Shown: positions 57,976-64,000 of the stretch, piece by piece | Position numbering within the stretch: position 1 is the first letter of the stretch | How the letters are laid out: each line of letters begins with the position of its first letter | Assembly (NCBI RefSeq): GCF_000723885.1 | Contig: NZ_CCDG010000040.1 | Span: forward strand, 62,001 to 126,000 | Length of the DNA: 64,000 nucleotides | Source of the DNA: Paenibacillus camerounensis | GTDB lineage: Bacteria; Bacillota; Bacilli; Paenibacillales; Paenibacillaceae | Direction of reading: 5' to 3' | Notes under the pieces: generated by a model | Told to the model about the DNA's origin: nothing | The model's database searches: none | Seen by the model: the letters and a program-made list of their open reading frames with translations, nothing else | Translations under genes and position numbers: made by a program

Positions 57976-58983
57976 TTATTTCTTCGATGAGTATTTCCGC
58001 ATATCAAACGATACCGCAGCGATAATAATAAGGCCTTTGATGATCAGTTGATAGTAAGGGCTGATGCCGATGAAGGTCAGGCCGTAGTTAATGAGAGTGA
58101 AGATGATGACCCCGACGAGTACGCCCGGAACGGTACCGATACCGCCTGTGGTGGATACGCCGCCGACTACGCAGGCCGCGATGGCATCAAGCTCGTACAT
58201 GTTACCGTAGTTATTGGTTGCGCCGCCTGTTCTTGCGGCTTCGAGCACACCGGCCAGACCGTAAAGGGCGCCAGCAATGGCATAGATGTAGATCAGGTTC
58301 TTGGATACATTGATACCGGAAACCTTGGCAGCCTGCATGTTGCCGCCGATGGCGTACATGTTTTTGCCCAGCTTGGTTTTGTTGAACAGCACCCAGACTA
58401 TGGCGGCGACGACGATCGCTATAATGACGATGTAGGGTATGGAATACTGGCCGCTGCCGATAAAGCCGGAGCCGATCCTGGTGAAGTCAGGACGCAGACC
58501 TCCGATGGGCTGCGACTGGTTCGGGTCCATATCAAAGTACAGGGAATTCAGGCCGTATACGATGAGCATGGTGCCCAGAGTAGCAATAAACGGCGGAACA
58601 TTCAGCTTGGAAACGATGATACCGTTAATTAATCCGCAGAGAAGACCTGCAATGATGGCAATTACGATTGGAAGCAAGACATGCACCTGCGGCAGATCCG
58701 GGAAGAAACGGCGGGAATAATCCGGAATTTGCAGCATCGATGCCGAGATAACAGCGGTGAAGCCGACTACACGGCCTGCTGACAAGTCAGTACCCGCTGT
58801 AATCAGGATAAAGGCAACGCCAAGGGCAATAATGACGCGGGTTGAGGATTGGATCAGTACATCGCGTAAAGTATTAATCGACATGAAGCTTGGTTCGTAT
58901 ACGATAATCCCCATAATAAGAATGACAAGTACGATGTAAATCGCGTTCTGGGTTATAAAAGATTGTGCTTTTTTTACATCCAT
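57976..58983 (-). CDS. mglC: Galactose/methyl-galactoside ABC transporter permease
   Basis: A 335-residue permease of the ribose/galactose class with about nine helices. Conserved blocks: ALGVAFILITAGTDLSAGRVVGF, NVPPFIATLGTMLIVYGLNSLYFDMDPNQSQPIGG, AIGGNMQAAKVSGI, GVLEAARTGGATNNYGNMYELDAIAACVVGG. GGAGG ahead of ATG 58983. Last gene of mglBAC. The 3' end is directly followed by a 156-bp nested inverted repeat. Assignment to galactose rests mainly on the binding protein MglB. Confidence 0.93.
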   Translation of the reverse strand: MDVKKAQSFITQNAIYIVLVILIMGIIVYEPSFMSINTLRDVLIQSSTRVIIALGVAFILITAGTDLSAGRVVGFTAVISASMLQIPDYSRRFFPDLPQVHVLLPIVIAIIAGLLCGLINGIIVSKLNVPPFIATLGTMLIVYGLNSLYFDMDPNQSQPIGGLRPDFTRIGSGFIGSGQYSIPYIVIIAIVVAAIVWVLFNKTKLGKNMYAIGGNMQAAKVSGINVSKNLIYIYAIAGALYGLAGVLEAARTGGATNNYGNMYELDAIAACVVGGVSTTGGIGTVPGVLVGVIIFTLINYGLTFIGISPYYQLIIKGLIIIAAVSFDMRKYSSKK

Positions 58984-59093
58984 GAGTAATGTTCCTCCTT
59001 AGTTGTTACGCGAAGTTTTACTTGTCTATCTTGCGCTGAATCAGCTTAACTGACAGCAATTAAGTCTTCGCTTTTCTTTATACTGCCCCTATC

Positions 59094-60605
59094 CTAATGC
59101 TGTGCGGCGAGACGCATAACTTCGGTTTCCGTAGCCTGGTCGCCTTCTAATATTCCGGTGAGCCGTCCTTCCGACATGACCATTACACGGTCAGACATGC
59201 CCAGCAGCTCCGGCATCTCGGAGGAGATCATAATAATGCTCTTACCCTGCTTCGCCAGATCGGCAATGATGGAGTAAATTTCGAACTTGGCACCGACGTC
59301 AATTCCGCGTGTCGGCTCGTCAAGCAGCAGCACCTCCGGCTCGGTAAGCAGCCATCTGGCCAGCAGCACCTTTTGCTGGTTACCGCCTGAGAGGTTCATG
59401 ATCTGTACCTTGGTGGTAGGTGTCTTCGTGCGGAGCTTCTCGATCATCCGGTCCACATCAACCTTTTTCTTCTTGCCGTCGAGCAGCAGATAAGGCTTCC
59501 GGTAGCGGTCCAGATTGGCGATCGCCCCGTTCTCATGAACGGACAGCACCGGGAAAATACCGGTCACGCGGCGTTCTTCCGTCAGCAGCGCCAGCCCGTG
59601 CTTTTTAGCATCCTGGGGAGAATTGATATTCACCTTTTTGCCGTCAATGGAGATGCTGCCGGACTGGATGGCTCTGAGTCCGAACAGGGCTTCAACAACC
59701 TCCGTACGCTGTGCGCCCACCAGTCCGCCGACACCGAGAATTTCCCCGCGTCTGAGATTGAATGAGACATCCTTGAACGATCTTGGCTCTGGAGAGGTCA
59801 GCCCCTCCACCTTCAGATAGACCTCGCCGGGAACGTTATTGCGTTCCGGGAAGCGGTTGGTCAGGTCGCGCCCGACCATTCTGGAGATAATCAGGTCCGT
59901 CGTCAGTTCAGCAGACGGCCAGGTCCCGATCTTTTTACCGTCACGCATAATCGTTACTTCATCAGAGATTTCCAGAATCTCTTCCATCTTGTGAGATATA
60001 TAGATAATAGCTACGCCTCTTTTTTGCAGGTCCCGGATGATCCGGAACAGATGCTCAACTTCCACGCTTGTCAGGGAAGAGGTCGGCTCATCCATGACAA
60101 TAACGCGGGAATGAAAAGAAACGGCCTTCGCGATTTCAATGGATTGGATTTTGGATACGGACAGCTTGCCCACCAAGGTTTCGGGATTCAGATCAATGTC
60201 GAGATCCTTGAACAGGCTTGCCGTATCAGCATACATTTTTTTGTGGTCAATGAACTGAATAGGTCCGATTCCCTTGGTAGGAAAACGTCCCAGCCAGATG
60301 TTCTCCATCACGCTCCGGAACGGTACCGGATGCAGCTCCTGGTGAATCATTGAAATCCCGTGCCCGAGGGCATCGTTGGAATTGGTAATGCTGGCTTTTT
60401 CGCCATTCAGAAAGATCTCACCGGCGTCCGGTGAATAAATACCAAAGAGACATTTCATCAGTGTAGATTTACCTGCCCCGTTTTCGCCCATCAGTGCATG
60501 TACCGAACCCGGTCTAACCTTAAGGCTTACTCCGTCCAGCGCTTTGACGCCGGGGAATTCTTTTGTAATATTGTTCATTTCCAGCAAAAACTCAGCATTA
60601 GCCAT
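59094..60605 (-). CDS. mglA: Galactose/methyl-galactoside ABC transporter ATP-binding protein
   Basis: A 503-residue tandem-domain ATPase. First NBD: Walker A MGENGAGKSTLMKC, signature LSVSKIQSIEIAKAV, Walker B VIVMDEPTSSL. Second NBD (about 255-500): degenerate Walker A LVGAQRTEVVEAL, signature NLSGGNQQKVLLARW and Walker B VLLLDEPTRGIDVG. This asymmetry (intact first site, degenerate second P-loop) is typical of MglA/RbsA. ATG 60605 with AGGGGG upstream. Between mglB (145 bp) and mglC (110 bp). Confidence 0.95.
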   Translation of the reverse strand: MANAEFLLEMNNITKEFPGVKALDGVSLKVRPGSVHALMGENGAGKSTLMKCLFGIYSPDAGEIFLNGEKASITNSNDALGHGISMIHQELHPVPFRSVMENIWLGRFPTKGIGPIQFIDHKKMYADTASLFKDLDIDLNPETLVGKLSVSKIQSIEIAKAVSFHSRVIVMDEPTSSLTSVEVEHLFRIIRDLQKRGVAIIYISHKMEEILEISDEVTIMRDGKKIGTWPSAELTTDLIISRMVGRDLTNRFPERNNVPGEVYLKVEGLTSPEPRSFKDVSFNLRRGEILGVGGLVGAQRTEVVEALFGLRAIQSGSISIDGKKVNINSPQDAKKHGLALLTEERRVTGIFPVLSVHENGAIANLDRYRKPYLLLDGKKKKVDVDRMIEKLRTKTPTTKVQIMNLSGGNQQKVLLARWLLTEPEVLLLDEPTRGIDVGAKFEIYSIIADLAKQGKSIIMISSEMPELLGMSDRVMVMSEGRLTGILEGDQATETEVMRLAAQH

Positions 60606-60750
60606 GTTGTTACGCCCCCTACGCTTTTTTCTTTTTCCATGAGAGGCACAGCGGTTCTATCCTGTTCCCTACCCTTAAGGAAGTCCGGAGAGCGGATGGG
60701 CCCGCTCCCCGGTTATCATTTTTATCTATTAGTCCTGTTGCCAGAAGCTA

Positions 60751-61833
60751 TTATTGCGCGTCAGCTACGTTATCTTTAGTAATCTTTTTGTAAGAGATCC
60801 ATACGTACTGGTTATCCGTGATATCAAAGCCTACATTATCTTTCGTAGGTGTTTCGCCTTTAGCCAGCAGAGCTGCAACTGTAATTGCCGCTTTACCCTG
60901 GTTGTTCGCATCATTCAGCACCGTTCCGAGCATGGTTCCGTCCTGCAGAGCCTGAACCGCCGGAGCTGTAGCATCAACGCCTACTACCGGCATATACTTG
61001 TCGCCAGTGAAGTAGCCTTGTGCTTTCAATGCTTCAATTGCTCCCAGTGCCATATCATCGTTGTTGGCCAGAACCGCTTCGATCTTGTCGCCGTGGGAGC
61101 CAAGGAATGCCGCCATTTTTTCCTGTCCTTTTACACGGTCCCACATGGCAGTATCTTCAGCCAGCTTCTCAACCTTGATACCGGCATCTTCGATGGCCTG
61201 GATGGAGTACGTGGTGCGCAGCTCAGCATCCTGGTGTCCCGGTTCGCCTTTGAGCATTACGTACTGGAGCACGCCGTCGCCGTTTTTGTCAGCTTCAGGG
61301 TGAGCTTTCCAGTAATCAACGATCAGCTGGCCGGACATGGTGCCGGACTCTTCTGCTTTTGCACCGACATAGTAGACTTTATCCCACTTTTTCATATCTT
61401 CAGGCAGCGGTTCACGGTTCAGGAATACTACCGGAATGTCAGCAGCCTTAGCTTTGTCGATAATTACGCCTGCAGCAGTGCGGTCAACCGGGTTGATCAG
61501 CATGCCGTCATATTTCTTGGTAACAAACAGATCAACCTTGTCATTCTGGGTCGGCTGGGAGTTCTGGCTGTCTACGATATCAACCGTTGCAATGCCTTTT
61601 GCCGCTGCATCAATTGCGTTACGGACGCCGGTCATAAAGGTATCATCGAATTTGTAGATGGCAACACCGACTTTTGGCGTTGCACCGCTGCCGGAATTGG
61701 CTGTGTCTTTTGCCGCATTGCCGGCCGGAGCATTTGTTGCCACTGTATTGTCAGAGTTGTTATTGCCGCCGCAGCCTGCCAAAGCAGCACCCAGCAATGC
61801 ACTGGCGAGTAGTACGGAAGTGAGTTTTTTCAT
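60751..61833 (-). CDS. mglB: D-galactose/methyl-galactoside-binding lipoprotein
   Basis: A 360-residue lipoprotein with lipobox LAGC and an Asn/Ser-rich tether. The mature part aligns by eye with E. coli MglB: VGVAIYKFDDTFMTGVRNAI, DSQNSQPTQNDKVDLF, VFLNREP, YYVGAKAEESGTMSGQLI, the Ca2+-loop DKNGDGVLQYVMLKGEPGHQDAE, TAMWDRV, ANNDDMALGAIEAL, GVDATAPAVQALQDG and GTVLNDANNQ. AGGAGG precedes ATG 61833. It is first in mglBAC, after a sugar-sensing lipoprotein/kinase pair. A cre-like sequence lies upstream. Confidence 0.95.
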   Translation of the reverse strand: MKKLTSVLLASALLGAALAGCGGNNNSDNTVATNAPAGNAAKDTANSGSGATPKVGVAIYKFDDTFMTGVRNAIDAAAKGIATVDIVDSQNSQPTQNDKVDLFVTKKYDGMLINPVDRTAAGVIIDKAKAADIPVVFLNREPLPEDMKKWDKVYYVGAKAEESGTMSGQLIVDYWKAHPEADKNGDGVLQYVMLKGEPGHQDAELRTTYSIQAIEDAGIKVEKLAEDTAMWDRVKGQEKMAAFLGSHGDKIEAVLANNDDMALGAIEALKAQGYFTGDKYMPVVGVDATAPAVQALQDGTMLGTVLNDANNQGKAAITVAALLAKGETPTKDNVGFDITDNQYVWISYKKITKDNVADAQ

Positions 61834-61909
61834 AATTTAATGACCTCCTGGTGATATTTCTTTAATAGTGTGTCCGTGTGTCTCAGGCACATCCTTATTA
61901 TGCCTCACG

Positions 61910-61923
61910 TGAAAACGGTTGCG
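61910..61923. promoter_or_regulatory. cre-like site (CcpA) before mglB
   Basis: TGAAAACGGTTGCG matches the catabolite-responsive element TGWAANCGNTNWCA at about 12 of 14 positions. It lies about 75 bp upstream of the mglB ATG, near a weak -35 (TTCGCA on the - strand) and -10 (CATAAT). Catabolite repression of mgl by CcpA is inferred. Confidence 0.6.
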
Positions 61924-61972
61924 AATATAAAATACTACTGTCTTTTATGAAAATTCTCATGTTATAAAAATA

Positions 61973-62998
61973 CTATCTTACGAACGGAAACAGCAGCTTC
62001 TGGTTCTCCGGGTACAGCATATTGTCCAGATCAATCAGCTTCGTCCCGGTATCCACGCGTTCCGGCACTTCCATCCCCTGCACCGCTTCCACGGCATATT
62101 TCACTGCCAGATAGCCGTTGCTGAACGGATTCTGAATGACGGTAGCCTGAACCGTACCGTTTTGGAGAAGCTCCAGCATGGACGGCGAGCTGTCAAAAGC
62201 AACCATTTTGATAATATTGTCAAGTCCCTGGCTCTGGATAACCTTGCCTGCTCCCTGGGAGGCCGTTTCATTCAGTGTAGCAATGCCGCGCAGTCCGGGA
62301 TGGTTCTCCAGCATTTGCCGGGTCAGAGCCTCGGCTTCGGTTGTATTGGAGGAGGTATACGAGATCTGCACCACATCAATGTTAGGATAACGCGCGGCAT
62401 AGTTCAGAAACCCCTTCTCCCGCTCATCCGCATCACGCGCACCGTAATCAATGGAGCCGGATACTTGCTGCTCATTCAATGAAGCACTGGTAAAGTTAAG
62501 AATGCCGATCTCACCCGTGCCGTTCAGCAGCGTTATCAGTCGTTCTGCCGATTTCTGTCCGGCCTCATAGCCGTTGGAGCCGACATACGCCCGTACCTTT
62601 GCAGAGCCTACTTCGGCATCAACTGAAACAACCGGGATTTTGGAATAGGCAGCCTGGTCAACTACCTGGGCTAATCCCATATAGCTGCTCGCCGCCAGTA
62701 TGATTGCATCCGCATGCTGGCTGATCGAATCCTCGACCATGGCCACCTGCTCATCAATCATGCTTTCGGAATCCGGCGCCTTGAAGGTCAGCTTGACATT
62801 GAACTCCTTGGCGGCTGCTTCCGCCCCCAGCTTGACCGTATTCCAGTAATCACCCTTGTTCATTTTGACGATCATATGGATATTTCGCGTGTTTTTGGTG
62901 TTGATATATACAGGTGACGAATTGAAAAAGCAGGAGGTAACCGATAGCCACACCAGCGCGCACATCAGTACTGTCAGCAATATACGTGTAATCTTCAT
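61973..62998 (-). CDS. Sugar-binding lipoprotein, likely sensor subunit of the adjacent kinase
   Basis: A 341-residue lipoprotein (lipobox VTSC) with a class I periplasmic-binding fold related to MglB/RbsB: MIVKMNKGDYWNTVKLGAEAAAKEF, DAIILAASSYMGLAQVV, VVSVDAEVG, YVGSNGYEAGQKSAERL, IATLNETASQGAG, AFDSSPSMLELLQNGTVQATV. Its ATG overlaps the stop of the upstream YesM-type kinase (TAATG), so translation is coupled. Clostridial XylFII works this way with LytS to sense xylose. By analogy this protein would report galactose or a related sugar to the kinase and activate mglBAC. Lipoprotein plus kinase in one operon supports this, but it is an inference. Confidence 0.88.
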   Translation of the reverse strand: MKITRILLTVLMCALVWLSVTSCFFNSSPVYINTKNTRNIHMIVKMNKGDYWNTVKLGAEAAAKEFNVKLTFKAPDSESMIDEQVAMVEDSISQHADAIILAASSYMGLAQVVDQAAYSKIPVVSVDAEVGSAKVRAYVGSNGYEAGQKSAERLITLLNGTGEIGILNFTSASLNEQQVSGSIDYGARDADEREKGFLNYAARYPNIDVVQISYTSSNTTEAEALTRQMLENHPGLRGIATLNETASQGAGKVIQSQGLDNIIKMVAFDSSPSMLELLQNGTVQATVIQNPFSNGYLAVKYAVEAVQGMEVPERVDTGTKLIDLDNMLYPENQKLLFPFVR

Positions 62999-64000
62999 TA
63001 CGATTCCTCCCCTCCTTTCTCAACCGGGCTGCTGCTGAGCGCCGGAAATACAATAGTCACGATTGTCCCTTCCTCCAGCTCACTTTCGAAGGTAAGCCCG
63101 AATTCGCGGCCGTAATAGAGACTGATCCGTTCATTTACATTCCGTACCCCGACGCCGGAGCCACCGCCGGTTTTTCCGCTTTTAACACCGCCGCTGAGGA
63201 GCGTATTCAATATCTCTTTGGACATGCCGATCCCGTTATCGCTGACCTTGATCACAATCAGATCCTGCTGCAGCTCGGCGGTAATCAGCACCAGGCCTTC
63301 GTCCGGCGACATTTCAATGCCGTGATACAGGGCATTCTCCACAATCGGCTGCAGAATCAGCTTAATGGTCTGCAGTTGGAGCACCTCGTCCTGCGCCTTG
63401 ATCTCGAAGCGGAATTTATTTTTGAAGCGGAAGCTCTGAATCACCAGATAATGGCGGATATGATCCAGCTCCTCCTGCACAGTTATGATGTTATTTCCTT
63501 TGCTGAGGCTGATCCGGAAAAACTTCGAGAGCGACTGGATCATCGTGATGACCTCATCATTTTTGCCGCGCTCGGCCAGCCGGACGACAGAATTCAGCGT
63601 ATTGTACAGAAAATGCGGATTAATCTGCGATTGCAGCACCTCAAGCTCGCCCTTGCGCTTGGTCTCCTGCTCATAGATAATCTGGTCCATCAGCTGGCGG
63701 ATCCGCTGCAGCATCAGATTAAAACGCCTCGACAGCTGCTCTACCTCATAAGCACCGCTAACGTTAATCGGGGTGTTCAGATCCCCTTCACCAACCAGCT
63801 TGACGGTTCGTTCCAGCTTCCGGATCGGACCTGCAATCAGCCAGGAGAGGAAGACGGATACGGCAATAACGCAGAGAATGACTACAGCAAGGAACCAGAT
63901 CAGGAACTGGTTAAGATCCCGCTTGGTGGTTACAATCTCATCGTAATATGCGACACCGACAATCTTCCAGCCGGTCTCCTCGACGGTCCGCACCGTAATG
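62998..64000 (-). CDS. YesM-type sensor histidine kinase, partial (5' end outside window)
   Basis: At least 334 codons; the start lies beyond base 64000. What is visible: the end of the extracellular sensor, TM2 (about 27-52 of the visible part, FLAVVILCVIAVSVFLSWLIAG), HAMP (IRKLERTVKLVGEGDLNTPINVSG), a coiled linker, the phospho-acceptor LQSQINPHFLYNTLNSVVRLAERG, and HATPase_c with LILQPIVENALYHGI, DNGIGM and GVGVRNVNERI. Stop overlaps the start of the sugar-binding lipoprotein gene (TAATG). The cognate YesN-type regulator is presumably upstream, outside the window. Confidence 0.9.
   Translation of the reverse strand, partial: ITVRTVEETGWKIVGVAYYDEIVTTKRDLNQFLIWFLAVVILCVIAVSVFLSWLIAGPIRKLERTVKLVGEGDLNTPINVSGAYEVEQLSRRFNLMLQRIRQLMDQIIYEQETKRKGELEVLQSQINPHFLYNTLNSVVRLAERGKNDEVITMIQSLSKFFRISLSKGNNIITVQEELDHIRHYLVIQSFRFKNKFRFEIKAQDEVLQLQTIKLILQPIVENALYHGIEMSPDEGLVLITAELQQDLIVIKVSDNGIGMSKEILNTLLSGGVKSGKTGGGSGVGVRNVNERISLYYGREFGLTFESELEEGTIVTIVFPALSSSPVEKGGEES

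Noticed and set aside
60754..61812. A 352-codon open frame on the + strand
   Set aside because: It is exactly antisense to mglB, which has full family similarity, a lipobox and an RBS; codon bias of mglB creates the open antisense frame.

Overview
The window looks like a chromosomal segment of a Paenibacillus-type Firmicute. G+C is moderate to high, Shine-Dalgarno sites are strong, and GTG and TTG starts are frequent. YesM/YesN two-component systems sit beside sugar ABC transporters, sugar-permease cassettes lack their own ATPase, and parE-parC, lspA, mglBAC and Fur boxes are all present. Genus is inferred from gene style; no rRNA, tRNA or CRISPR array was seen.

Layout. 0-2.5 kb: PadR regulator with two operators, lspA, an aldo/keto reductase. 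2.5-7.9 kb: a three-gene phosphorelay/c-di-GMP operon (Hpt-REC-GGDEF-REC, stand-alone REC, 1080-residue hybrid kinase). 8-9.8 kb: the conserved UPF0237/UPF0210 pair. 9.9-11.4 kb: an ECF41 sigma factor with its AhpD-like partner and a matching promoter. 11.4-15.8 kb: a DHA2 exporter divergent from a MarR regulator over two identical operators, a 51-bp tandem hairpin array, a DUF1796 protein and a DHA1 transporter. 15.9-24.7 kb: an Lpl-like oligosaccharide uptake cluster (two permeases, two binding lipoproteins, YesM and YesN) with paired direct repeats upstream. 25-34 kb: small metabolic and housekeeping genes (SMP-30/cupin, L25, GNATs, a Fur-controlled flavodoxin with an unknown partner, VOC/AraC, an RNA methyltransferase and a pseudouridine synthase). 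34-41.9 kb: parC, parE, an ABC-2 exporter and an SGNH hydrolase. 42-46.1 kb: a PLC-like protein, a CAP protein and a WG-repeat protein.

46.1-49.6 kb is the most degraded stretch. It holds hairpin-rich non-coding DNA, the 5' end of an IS1182-type transposase, and tail-to-tail remnants of a BceR regulator and a BceA ATPase, interrupted by intact VOC and MetE-like genes. 49.7-57.5 kb carries a KinB-like kinase, an AraC regulator that reads in frame into an iron-siderophore binding lipoprotein through a Fur-regulated promoter, a LytTR/DUF3021 pair, a membrane alpha/beta hydrolase, an unlisted 52-residue membrane protein, a YiaAB duplication and an APH-fold kinase. 57.8-64 kb is a galactose system: mglBAC preceded by a sugar-binding lipoprotein and a YesM-type kinase, the latter cut by the window edge.

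The least explained items are: (1) the AraC/binding-protein read-through with an in-frame Fur promoter; (2) a family of hairpin elements with compensatory stem changes (46.3, 46.5 and 57.9 kb); (3) the 51-bp hairpin array; (4) the unknown 259-residue protein apparently coupled to the Fur-box flavodoxin. All assignments come from reading the sequence and remembered family features; no search was run.
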